Positions 43,193 to 51,005 of a stretch of DNA of 64,000 bases are shown one piece after another. The position numbers were made by a program, and so were the translations under genes. The stretch lies in assembly GCA_934526065.1 (NCBI GenBank), contig CAKSZX010000006.1:73857-137856 (forward strand). The letters are read 5' to 3'. Source of the DNA: an uncultured Oscillospiraceae bacterium (GTDB taxonomy: Bacteria > Bacillota > Clostridia > Oscillospirales > Ruminococcaceae). The notes under the pieces are model-generated. The model had not been told where the DNA came from. It did not search any database and saw only the letters and a list, made by a program, of their open reading frames with translations. Within the stretch, counting starts at the first letter, position 1, and each line of letters opens with the position of its first letter.

Positions 43193-44404
43193 ATGGATTT
43201 AATTAAATTGGTCATTGTATTTGCCGTTGTTATCGGTTTGGTTGCAAACAAAAAATCAATGTCAACCGCTGTTATCATCGGTTCAATCGCTTGCTGGATT
43301 TTGTACAAAATTCCGGCAAACGTAGGTGCTATCACCGTTGCTAATACAGTAACGTCGCTTACTGTTCTTAAAATGATCGGCGTTATGTATGTTATCACAT
43401 TTATGCAGAGAATGATGGAAAAGAGAAACGCCATCAACACTGCAAGAGACGGACTTTCCGGTCTTTTCAACAGCCGTTGGGTAAACTGTGCGGCGGCTCC
43501 GATTTTCATCGGTTTGTTGCCTTCACCTAATGCCGCTTTCATCGCCGGCGATATGGTTGAAGCTTCAGCTTCCGAATATCTTTCAAAGGAAGAAATGGCT
43601 GTTACAACATCTTACTTCCGCCATGTTTCAGAGGCATTCTTGCCTACATACCAGAATATTATTCTTGCCTTGGCCATCACAGGTTATTCTGCAAGCCAGT
43701 TTGTTATCGGTATGATACCTATGGTTATCGTACTTATCGTTTTGGGTATTTTGTTCTTCCTTAAAGGCAAAGTTCCGAACAAAACAGGCGAGGCTAATAC
43801 AACAGACAAAAAAGAAGACATTAAAAAGGTTGCAGAACTTTGGCCTATCCTTGCAACTATTATATTGATCGTTGCATTTAACGTAGATACCCTTTATGCA
43901 GCTATCCGGGTTATCGTAGTTTATTTCTTTGTAGGCAAATTTAAGGTAGGCGATGTTGCTCCGTTCTTTGTTTCTGCTTTTGAATCAAAGATTGTTTTCA
44001 ACACTCTCGCTGTTTACATCTTTAAAAACTTCTTGGAATTGTCAGGCGCAATCAAGCTCTTGCCTGGTTTCTTCTCACAGTTCCCGATTCCGACATTCCT
44101 TATCTTTGTTCTCATTTTCCTTTTCGGTACATTGGTTGCCGGCTCAATGACAATGACAGCATCTGTTTTGCCTGTAGCTATGGAATCTGTTCCAAACGCA
44201 GGTTTGCCTCTTGTTTGTCTTTTGATGATGATTTCATACATCGCTATGCAGATTTCACCTACACATATCTGCCTTTCAATCGTTTCGGAACACTTTGATG
44301 TTTCACTGGGCGATATGGTTAAGAAAACTATTCCGCTTTTGGTTGTATTTACAATCATCGCTATTGCTTACTACCTGTTGCTTACAACAATCGGTATTGG
44401 CTGA
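43193..44404 (+). CDS. DUF401-family integral membrane transporter
   Basis: A 403-residue protein with about ten hydrophobic segments and the DUF401 pattern: short N-terminus, LPSPNAAFIAGDMVE (reminiscent of ion-transporter re-entrant loops), YFRHVSEAFLPTYQNIILA, and near the end ISPTHICLSIVSEHF. The family is related in shape to gluconate/citrate-type carriers and its substrates are unproven. ATG 43193 follows CAGGAGGAG. Codon use is highly restricted (as in the APC permeases), suggesting strong expression. Its position after the racemase-OCD pair suggests an amino or organic acid. Confidence 0.83.
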   Translation: MDLIKLVIVFAVVIGLVANKKSMSTAVIIGSIACWILYKIPANVGAITVANTVTSLTVLKMIGVMYVITFMQRMMEKRNAINTARDGLSGLFNSRWVNCAAAPIFIGLLPSPNAAFIAGDMVEASASEYLSKEEMAVTTSYFRHVSEAFLPTYQNIILALAITGYSASQFVIGMIPMVIVLIVLGILFFLKGKVPNKTGEANTTDKKEDIKKVAELWPILATIILIVAFNVDTLYAAIRVIVVYFFVGKFKVGDVAPFFVSAFESKIVFNTLAVYIFKNFLELSGAIKLLPGFFSQFPIPTFLIFVLIFLFGTLVAGSMTMTASVLPVAMESVPNAGLPLVCLLMMISYIAMQISPTHICLSIVSEHFDVSLGDMVKKTIPLLVVFTIIAIAYYLLLTTIGIG

Positions 44405-44420
44405 TTTTGAAAATAAATAC

Positions 44421-44452
44421 AAAGCACGCTTTTTAAGGCGTGCTTTTATTTT
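44421..44452 (+). terminator. Intrinsic terminator of the DUF401 gene
   Basis: 9-bp stem AAAGCACGC/GCGTGCTTT and trailing T residues. Confidence 0.88.
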
Positions 44453-44462
44453 GTGAAAAAAT

Positions 44463-44506
44463 GGGAATTTGTCGGGAATTTATCGGGAAATCTGCGGGAT
44501 TTTTTC
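44463..44506 (+). repeat. Four 11-bp direct repeats (iterons) before the terminase module
   Basis: GGGA starts at 44463, 44474, 44485 and 44496, exactly 11 bases apart; the unit consensus is GGGAATTTNTC. The first two units differ at one base and the last two are more divergent. Spacing close to one helical turn puts all units on one DNA face. They lie between the upstream terminator and a TATAAT at 44522-44527, so they may be an operator or a small-terminase (pac-like) binding site. Confidence 0.75.
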
Positions 44507-44558
44507 ACATGCTTTTAGGTGTATAATACTTCCGGGGAATGTTTGAAAAGGAGGATAT

Positions 44559-44816
44559 ATGAACAGTCAGCTTGATTTTGAAGAAAAAGTAAAGAAATTG
44601 ATGAAAAGCAGAATAAACCGGGAGGCGGCCGCAACCATGGACTTTTTACCGGAAGGCAAAAAGTGTACATGGATTAACGCAATGTGTCTTTCTTTGGCCA
44701 ATAAAGCCGTAAAAGGAGACATAAACGCAATAAAATATATAAATGAAATTTGTAAAAACAGCACTGGTAACGGCGACGAACCTTTTACGGTTACGGTAAA
44801 GGTGATTGAAGATTGA
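44559..44816 (+). CDS. Putative small terminase subunit-like protein
   Basis: An 85-residue protein placed directly before a large terminase gene and overlapping it by four bases (TTGA). The segment LANKAVKGDINAIKYINEI resembles the KGD-x2-A pattern seen in phage small terminase-like proteins. It is shorter than most small terminases and the N-terminal DNA-binding part is not obvious. ATG 44559 follows AAAAGGAGG. The role is inferred mainly from position. Confidence 0.6.
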   Translation: MNSQLDFEEKVKKLMKSRINREAAATMDFLPEGKKCTWINAMCLSLANKAVKGDINAIKYINEICKNSTGNGDEPFTVTVKVIED

Positions 44817-46108
44817 AAATTGACATTACACCAAAACAAAACCTCTTTATAAAGGCAGACCGGGACGAGGTGTTGTTCGGCGGCGCCGCAGGCGGCGGCA
44901 AAAGTTACGCACAAATAGTTGATGCGTTAATCTATGCTTTAAAGTATCCCGGCTCAAAACAGCTTATTTTGCGCCGCACATACCCGGAGCTGGATAAAAG
45001 CATAATAAGGCAAAGCCTCGCTTTGTACCCTGCAAAATTATTTAAGTACACGGCATCGACCCACACCGGCATATTTTATAACGGCAGTATCATAGATTAC
45101 GGCTACTGTGACGGGGAGAACGATGTGTTTAGGTACCAGTCTGCCGAATTTGATGTTATTCGTTTTGACGAATTGACACATTTTACAAGGGATATGTACA
45201 TATATTTGCAAAGCCGTTTGCGAGGAGTAAACGGATACCCAAAGCAGATGAAAAGCAGTACAAACCCGGGCGGCGTTGGGCATAAATGGGTAAAAGAAAG
45301 GTTTATTGATATATCGCCCCCTATGGATAAAACCGTCATAGGGGAGCAAAGCAGAATTTTTATCCCCAGCCTTGTGACCGATAACTCATTTTTAATGGCA
45401 AAGGATAAAAGCTATATAAAAAGACTTGAAAATTTACCGGAAAAAGAGCGCAAGGCTTTGCTTTACGGCAGTTGGGATATTTTTGAGGGGCAGTATTTTA
45501 ACGAGTGGAACCGTGACATACACACCTGTAACCCCTTTAAACTGCCCAAAGAATACAAAAGGTACATTGCCATGGACTACGGCCTTGATATGCTGGCGGC
45601 TTATTTTATAGCTGTGGACGAGAAAGAAAACGCCTATGTATATAAAGAAATATATCAATCTAATTTAATCATCAGCCGGGCCGCAAACGCCATAAAAGGG
45701 CGGATAAACGAGGATATAACCGCTATTTATGCACCGCCGGATATGTGGAACCGCAGGCAGGATTCCGGCAAAAGCGTGGCCGGAATATTTGCCGCAATGG
45801 GCTTGCCTTTGACAAAGTCCGTAAACGACAGGGAGACCGGCTGGTACGCTGTGAAAGAATATTTGCAAATCAAAGAGGGGAAAAGTAGGCTGAAAATTTT
45901 TACAAACTGCGTAAATTTAATACGCACTTTACCGGCGCTGACACATGATGACAAAAATGTAAATGATGTTGCAAACACACCCCATGAATTGACCCACCGG
46001 CCGGACGCTTTGAGATACTTTTGCGTAATGCACCGGGGCAACAGCCGGATACAGTCGGTATTTGATTACAACGAGGCGGAAAGTCTTTTTGAAATGACCG
46101 TTTTATGA
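44813..46108 (+). CDS. Phage-type large terminase subunit
   Basis: A 431-residue DNA-packaging motor. The ATPase domain has Walker A GGAAGGGKS (residues 23-31) and Walker B FDVIRFDEL (about 112-120). The C-terminal RNase H-like nuclease shows the first acidic site in AMDYGLDMLAAYF and a late acidic HRPDALRYF. Both halves look intact. The start is TTG 44813, overlapping the previous stop, with AAAGGTG eight bases upstream. Large terminases cut concatemers and pump DNA into capsids. No portal, protease or capsid gene follows, so this is an orphan or domesticated module. Base and codon use look like the host. Confidence 0.9.
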   Translation: MKIDITPKQNLFIKADRDEVLFGGAAGGGKSYAQIVDALIYALKYPGSKQLILRRTYPELDKSIIRQSLALYPAKLFKYTASTHTGIFYNGSIIDYGYCDGENDVFRYQSAEFDVIRFDELTHFTRDMYIYLQSRLRGVNGYPKQMKSSTNPGGVGHKWVKERFIDISPPMDKTVIGEQSRIFIPSLVTDNSFLMAKDKSYIKRLENLPEKERKALLYGSWDIFEGQYFNEWNRDIHTCNPFKLPKEYKRYIAMDYGLDMLAAYFIAVDEKENAYVYKEIYQSNLIISRAANAIKGRINEDITAIYAPPDMWNRRQDSGKSVAGIFAAMGLPLTKSVNDRETGWYAVKEYLQIKEGKSRLKIFTNCVNLIRTLPALTHDDKNVNDVANTPHELTHRPDALRYFCVMHRGNSRIQSVFDYNEAESLFEMTVL

Positions 46109-46155
46109 TTGTCTGCCCGGGGAGAAAGTGATATATTAAAAGCGGAGATGATTTT

Positions 46156-46395
46156 ATGAACAGTACCGAAATATTTTTATCATGGTGCCGTGAGCTTATA
46201 GCAAGTTATGATCGGCCGGAAAGTTTGCCGGATACCTGTTACCGTGGGGACTCTCTGGAATGGCAGTATCGCCGATTTATAAGCCTTGCGGAAAAAATAA
46301 ATATAAAAGATCTTGAAAATCAACCCCGGTATCGGGATACAATAAAAAGATCAATGAAAATTGCCAAAGAACTTGGAATAATTTACGGAGAATAA
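46156..46395 (+). CDS. Small protein of the terminase module, unknown
   Basis: A 79-residue protein, no family recognised. It is soluble and partly helical (SLEWQYRRFISLAEKIN, DTIKRSMKIAKELGI). ATG 46156 follows GGAGATG. It lies 47 bases after the large terminase with no terminator between, so it is probably cotranscribed. Confidence 0.6.
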   Translation: MNSTEIFLSWCRELIASYDRPESLPDTCYRGDSLEWQYRRFISLAEKINIKDLENQPRYRDTIKRSMKIAKELGIIYGE

Positions 46396-46452
46396 CAGGC
46401 AGTTTGAATTAAAATCCGAAATCCGTCAACAATAATACAGCGGAGGTGGATT

Positions 46453-47052
46453 ATGAAAAAAATTACATCAATTTTAATTTGTTTGGCGGCTGCCTGTATT
46501 TTTGCGGCATGTGCCAAAAGCCAAACCGCCCTTGAGGGAGCGGACGATTTTGTATCGGCGATAAAGTCATACGACTTTATAAAGGCCGAGAGATACTACA
46601 GCGGCAATTTGCCCGGCTTGGAAAGCTTTGGCATAACGGATAAGCAGGCGAAAGAAGCCTTAACAGACGAGAATATCAAGGCCATAGCGGACAGGATACT
46701 TTCCGTTGATTATTTGCTTACTCAAAGAGAGGCGGAAAAGGACGGCAAGGCGGTTGTGGAGCTCAGCTTTAAAACCTATGATTACCTTACTCTTGCGGCG
46801 GACACTGCGGTTCGGCTTACAAAGGACATTGCTCTTTCCGGGAAAAAGCCGGACAGTGATGAGTTTAGAAATATGTTTATAGCGCTGTTTCGGGAAAAAA
46901 TAAGTAAAGCCGATGCTGCCACAGATGTGGTTTTGAATATGTATATGGAAAAGGAAAAAGACGGTTGGAAAATAACGAAAATAGAAGATTCCAACGGCAA
47001 TATAACAAAGATGTACAATTCCATTTACAGCATGTATAAAATGGCACAATAA
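46453..47052 (+). CDS. Predicted lipoprotein, unknown
   Basis: A 199-residue exported protein. The signal peptide MKKITSILICLAAACIF ends in lipobox FAAC, with the lipidated Cys at residue 20. The mature part is a small alpha-beta domain (DFVSAIKSYDFIKAERYYSG to KDGWKITKIEDS) similar in style to DUF5105/DUF4878 lipoproteins of Firmicutes. ATG 46453 follows CGGAGGTGG. It comes 57 bases after the small gene of the terminase module and may be read with it or be an unrelated neighbour. Confidence 0.82.
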   Translation: MKKITSILICLAAACIFAACAKSQTALEGADDFVSAIKSYDFIKAERYYSGNLPGLESFGITDKQAKEALTDENIKAIADRILSVDYLLTQREAEKDGKAVVELSFKTYDYLTLAADTAVRLTKDIALSGKKPDSDEFRNMFIALFREKISKADAATDVVLNMYMEKEKDGWKITKIEDSNGNITKMYNSIYSMYKMAQ

Positions 47053-47085
47053 AATTACAGCCGTTAAAGAGCCGGAGAAACCTAT

Positions 47086-47123
47086 AAAAACCCTGTTTTG
47101 AATTTTAGCGAAACAGGGTTTTT
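47086..47123 (+). terminator. Intrinsic terminator of the lipoprotein gene
   Basis: 13-bp stem AAAAACCCTGTTT/AAACAGGGTTTTT with a 12-base loop. Confidence 0.85.
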
Positions 47124-47595
47124 AATATTCGATATTATTTGTTGGCTGAATTGATTATTCGGTGACAATCTTTCGTCATTTATAAGCCGATGATATTTCC
47201 CTTAGCAGGGGAACGAGTTTTGCGGTTTGGTTAAAATGATATTTTATAGCGAAAAGAATGTTCAAACAATTTGCTTAATCAATCTCTCAGTCAGCTAACG
47301 CTGACAGCTCTCTTTACCAAAGAGAGCCTTATTCTGTGAATTGTTTATATCAAATTTCGGTTACTAATAACACCCCCAAAAATCCGCAACATTGCCGCCA
47401 TTGTGTAAAGAGAGCCGGGTCTGCGGTTTATTCGGTTTGTTCTCTTATAGCGGATAACCGATTTTAAATTTTACACTTAATAAAATTTTCGCCACACCAA
47501 AGGCATAGTGTATTTCCTATTATGGAAAACAAGAATTTGCCGTTTGGTTAAATTATTAGGTTAAAGCAAAAACCGCAAATCCTAATGATTTTTTA
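47124..47595. other. Intergenic stretch with one two-hairpin repeat
   Basis: No gene is supported. It holds the CTCTC-type element at 47281-47328 and a fragment of the TTTTTC-type element near 47394-47420. Confidence 0.7.
47281..47328 (+). repeat. Two-hairpin repeat, CTCTC type, outlying copy
   Basis: Identical in the core to the copies at 26599, 27864 and 30400, about 17 kb away from the nearest. It shows that this repeat family is spread beyond the RAYT region. Confidence 0.88.
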
Positions 47596-47628
47596 GCGCA
47601 AAAAACTCCCTGAAAAATCAGGGAGTTT
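47596..47628 (-). terminator. Intrinsic terminator of the M20 hydrolase gene
   Basis: 11-bp stem AAACTCCCTGA/TCAGGGAGTTT with an AAAA loop; T tract on the minus strand. Confidence 0.85.
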
Positions 47629-47645
47629 AATTTTGTCATATTAAA

Positions 47646-48812
47646 TTATTTATTCAAAAGTTCGCAGGCGGACTTCATCAAAAATTCTGTTCCCAGTTTA
47701 AGAGCGTCCTCATCTATTGTAAAGCATGCGTTGTGATTTGCCACATGACCGATGCCCTTTGCCTCATTGGCACAGCCGATATTTGCGTAAAAACCGGGGA
47801 AAGCGTCAAGCAAAAGTGCCATATCGTCACTGCCCATGGCCTTGCCTTCTTTTGTAACTTTCAAGCCCATTTCTTCGGCAATTCTCTGACCCATTTCGGC
47901 AACTTCTTTATCGTTTACAACAGGGATCATAGGGTCGAAAATGTATTCCATTGTTCTTGTAACGCCGTAGCTCTTACATACACAGTCGGAAATATTTTCA
48001 AGATAGTTGAAAATAGGCTGAGTTAAATCTTTATTAAAGTATCTTACCGTACCGCCGATTACAGCCTCGTCCGGGATAATATTTACAGCGCTGCCGCCCT
48101 CTATATGGCAGGTAGAGAACACAATAGGGTCTTGCGCGTCAATGGCGTTTGACGGCAGTGAAGCCAACTTCAAAACGATTTCACAGGCTGGTTTGATTGG
48201 GTCAAGAGCCGCATGAGGGGCAGAACCGTGGCCGCCTCTGCCTTTAACTCTTATTTGGTATGTGATAACGCCGGAGGCCATCGGACCGGCAGGCAACATA
48301 ATTTCACCTATGTTTTGGGCACATCCCACATGAATGGCGATTGAGTTATCTGCCCCGCCCATATCTTTTACATACTGCACCATTGTGCGGCTGCCTTTAA
48401 GGTTTTCTTCCGCAACTTGGAAACCTAAAAGAATTTTGCCTGTCAATTCGTCCTTTACTTCCATAAGGCTTTTGCCTATTCCCAAAAGCATAGCGCCGTG
48501 GCAGTCGTGACCGCAGGCGTGCATAACTCCCGGGTTCTGTGACGCAAATGGCAAACCTGTTTCTTCGGTAACAGGCAGGGCGTCAATATCGCCTCTTATC
48601 AAAACGGTTTTGCCCGGTTTGCCGGAATCTATTGTTGCGATAACCGTGTAGTCCGGGTAAGCCTTATAGGGGATACCCATTTTTTCAAGTTCTTCGCAAA
48701 TCTTTTTGCTTGTGTTTACTTCCTGCGTGCTAAGCTCCGGGTGCCGGTGGAAGTATCTTCTCATTTCAACCACATAATCGTGATTTTTTTCAGCCAATGC
48801 TTTCAAATCCAT
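47646..48812 (-). CDS. M20-family amidohydrolase/peptidase
   Basis: A 388-residue metallohydrolase of the M20D group (aminoacylase, hippurate hydrolase, IAA-amino acid hydrolase type). Metal ligands appear in HACGHDCHGAMLLG (residues 97-110), and QVAEENLKGSRTMV and IHVGCAQNIG carry further ones. Residues about 183-290 form the dimerisation lid (GRGGHGSAPHAALDP). These enzymes remove acyl groups from amino acids or split dipeptides in the cytosol. The natural substrate is unknown. The minus-strand start at 48812 follows CGGAG. Monocistronic. Confidence 0.93.
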   Translation of the reverse strand: MDLKALAEKNHDYVVEMRRYFHRHPELSTQEVNTSKKICEELEKMGIPYKAYPDYTVIATIDSGKPGKTVLIRGDIDALPVTEETGLPFASQNPGVMHACGHDCHGAMLLGIGKSLMEVKDELTGKILLGFQVAEENLKGSRTMVQYVKDMGGADNSIAIHVGCAQNIGEIMLPAGPMASGVITYQIRVKGRGGHGSAPHAALDPIKPACEIVLKLASLPSNAIDAQDPIVFSTCHIEGGSAVNIIPDEAVIGGTVRYFNKDLTQPIFNYLENISDCVCKSYGVTRTMEYIFDPMIPVVNDKEVAEMGQRIAEEMGLKVTKEGKAMGSDDMALLLDAFPGFYANIGCANEAKGIGHVANHNACFTIDEDALKLGTEFLMKSACELLNK

Positions 48813-48920
48813 AGTAATTTTCTCCGTATTTAATAGTATTTTTCCAAAGCCCTTTTATCTTTTAATGGGCTATGACTAAATTATAGCCTTGCAGGCTGAA
48901 TTTGTAAATAGACACAAAGT

Positions 48921-48952
48921 AAAATAAAAAGAGGGTAAAAACCCTCTTTTTT
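48921..48952 (-). terminator. Intrinsic terminator of the deoD pair, bidirectional
   Basis: 10-bp stem AAAAGAGGGT/ACCCTCTTTT with an AAAA loop; T-rich on both sides. Confidence 0.8.
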
Positions 48953-48980
48953 GTATGAATGACTATATGTTAGTATTGTT

Positions 48981-49697
48981 TTACAGTGAAATAGCCGCAT
49001 TAAGAGCAATTTCCATCATATCCGTAAAAGCATTTTGTCTTTCTTCTGCTGTTGTTACGGTCTTTTTAATCATATGGTCGGAGATTGTCAAAAGGCAAGC
49101 GGCGTTCTTTTTGCAGTATCTTGCAGTTGCAAAAAGACCGAAACTTTCCATTTCACCGCAGAGAAGTTCGTATCTTGAAGGCTTGTTTACTGTTTCGTCG
49201 CTGTAAAATACATCTCCGGATTCAATCAAGCCCTTTGTAATTTTTTTGCCCAGTTTCTTTGCGGATTCTTCAATAGCTTCGTTGAGCTTTTCAGATGGAA
49301 GCTGAATGTCCTCCCAATAGCCGAAACCTACTTTTGCGTAGCTGGACTTTGAATAAGAGCCTGATGCCAAAACAACATCAAACAAATCAAGATCTTCTGT
49401 CATAGCGCCGGAAGTGCCTATTCTTATAATGTTTTCAACGCCGTAGAAGCTGTAAAGTTCATATGAGTAAATACCGATGCTTGGCATACCCATGCCTGAA
49501 CCCATTACCGAAACAGGAACCCCTTTGTATGTACCTGTAAAGCCCAGCATACCTCTTACATTGTTAAACTGCTTTGGATTTTCAAGAAAATTCTCAGCAA
49601 TAAATTTTGCACGCAAGGGATCCCCCGGCATAAGCACTGTTTTTGCAATGTCGCCTACTTTGGCGGTGTTGTGTGGTGTACCGTTAAATTCTGCCAT
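48981..49697 (-). CDS. deoD: Purine nucleoside phosphorylase, DeoD type, copy 2
   Basis: A 238-residue hexameric phosphorylase that converts purine nucleosides plus phosphate to base and (deoxy)ribose 1-phosphate. It has MPGDPLRAKFIAE (phosphate site), SVMGSGMGMPSIGIYSYEL, and the late TISDHMIKK with the Asp that protonates the base. The minus-strand start follows GAAAGGAA. It stands immediately after a second deoD gene with about four fifths identical residues, 69 bases apart, so the two are a tandem duplication. Differences cluster at residues 97-112 and 160-172. Confidence 0.95.
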   Translation of the reverse strand: MAEFNGTPHNTAKVGDIAKTVLMPGDPLRAKFIAENFLENPKQFNNVRGMLGFTGTYKGVPVSVMGSGMGMPSIGIYSYELYSFYGVENIIRIGTSGAMTEDLDLFDVVLASGSYSKSSYAKVGFGYWEDIQLPSEKLNEAIEESAKKLGKKITKGLIESGDVFYSDETVNKPSRYELLCGEMESFGLFATARYCKKNAACLLTISDHMIKKTVTTAEERQNAFTDMMEIALNAAISL

Positions 49698-49766
49698 AAT
49701 AAAATTCCTTTCAAAAATAAACTGATATACTTGTTACAAACCGGATTGCCGGTTGTAAATTAAAAA

Positions 49767-50483
49767 TTAAAGAGTGATGGCTGCATTAAGGGCAATCTCC
49801 ATCATGTCCGTAAATGCCGTCTGCCTCTGCTCTGCGGTTGTTTCCGCTTTTTTAATCATACTGTCGGAAATTGTCAAAATGCAAGCTGCGTTCTTGCCCA
49901 AATGTCTTGCGTTTGCAAACAGGGCAAAGCTCTCCATTTCCGCACAGAGAAGTTCATATCTTGACTTCTTTACAACTGTCGGGTCGGAATAGAAAGTATC
50001 GCTTGATTCGATAAGACCCTTTGTAACTTTTTTGCCCAATTTCTTTGCGGCGCTTTCGATAGCCCGGTTAAGTTCTTCGGAAGGTTTTTGAATATCTTCC
50101 CAATAGCCGAAGCCCACTTTTGCATAAGTTGATTTGGAGTATGCGCCGTCAACAAGGACAACATCAAACAAGTCAAGTGAGTCAACCATACCGCCGGCTG
50201 TGCCTACTCTTATAATGTTTTCAACCCCGTAGAAGTTGTAAAGTTCATAAGAGTAAATACCGATACTTGGCATGCCCATACCTGAGCCCATTACCGAAAC
50301 AGGTACCCCTTTGTATGTGCCTGTAAAGCCCAGCATACCCCTTACACTGTTGAACTGCTTAACATCATCTAAAAATGTGTCCGCAATAAATTTTGCACGC
50401 AACGGATCCCCGGGCATGAGAACCGTTTTTGCTATTTCTCCTAATTTAGCCGTGTTGTGTGGTGTACCGTTAAATTCTGCCAT
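49767..50483 (-). CDS. deoD: Purine nucleoside phosphorylase, DeoD type, copy 1
   Basis: A 238-residue DeoD homologue with the same catalytic signatures as its neighbour (MPGDPLRAKFIAD, TISDSMIKK). It is first in the tandem pair, behind a ribosome binding site AAAGGCGG. No terminator separates the copies, so one message probably covers both. Retention of two intact copies suggests dosage need or a split between substrates such as adenosine versus inosine/guanosine (inference). Confidence 0.95.
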   Translation of the reverse strand: MAEFNGTPHNTAKLGEIAKTVLMPGDPLRAKFIADTFLDDVKQFNSVRGMLGFTGTYKGVPVSVMGSGMGMPSIGIYSYELYNFYGVENIIRVGTAGGMVDSLDLFDVVLVDGAYSKSTYAKVGFGYWEDIQKPSEELNRAIESAAKKLGKKVTKGLIESSDTFYSDPTVVKKSRYELLCAEMESFALFANARHLGKNAACILTISDSMIKKAETTAEQRQTAFTDMMEIALNAAITL

Positions 50484-50594
50484 GATACAAACCGCCTTTC
50501 ATTTTTACTACATTATATTTTAACATACCAACGAATAAAAATAAATAGCCCATTATGTCAAAAAAAGACAGTTGCTTTTGTATATCTTGACGCA

Positions 50595-50626
50595 GAGAAA
50601 AATAAAGAGCCGACAAAGCGGCTCTT
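50595..50626 (-). terminator. Intrinsic terminator of spoVS
   Basis: 8-bp stem AAGAGCCG/CGGCTCTT; T-rich on the minus strand. Confidence 0.85.
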
Positions 50627-50650
50627 AGGTTTTTTGGTGTGCCAGTAAAA

Positions 50651-50914
50651 TTATTTTCTTATTTCAACGATAAGCTTCATGGCTGTTTTTGATTCGCCGT
50701 CAATCACAATGCTTGTGAAAGCAGGAATGCAAACAAGGTCAAGTCCTGACGGAGCAACATAACCTCTCCGCACAGCAACACTTTTAAGTGCCTGGTTTAC
50801 GGCGCCGGCGCCGATGCCCTGCACTTCAACACTGCCTTTTTCTCTGATAATGCCGGCGATTGCGCCTGCTACAGAAACCGGATTTGATCTTGAAGAAACT
50901 TTTAATGTATCCAT
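50651..50914 (-). CDS. spoVS: Stage V sporulation protein S
   Basis: An 87-residue Alba-like small protein, highly conserved: MDTLKVSSRSNPVSVAGAIA at the start, then GAGAVNQALKSVAVRRGYVAP and the terminal SKTAMKLIVEIRK. In B. subtilis it affects septation and spore coat assembly. It is downstream of ymdB on the same strand (91 bases), as in Bacillus, where rny, ymdB and spoVS are consecutive. Start ATG 50914 follows GAAAGG. Confidence 0.95.
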   Translation of the reverse strand: MDTLKVSSRSNPVSVAGAIAGIIREKGSVEVQGIGAGAVNQALKSVAVRRGYVAPSGLDLVCIPAFTSIVIDGESKTAMKLIVEIRK

Positions 50915-51005
50915 ACTATGTCTGCCTTTCTCAGTTTATTGGTGTGATTATTTTTACGGAGTATATTATAACATTTGCCGGGTAAAACAGCAAAGGTTTC
51001 ACGAA

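Noticed and set aside
44463..47123. A complete prophage
   Set aside because: Only the terminase pair is phage-like; no portal, capsid, tail, integrase, repressor or lysis genes are present and bacterial genes adjoin on both sides.
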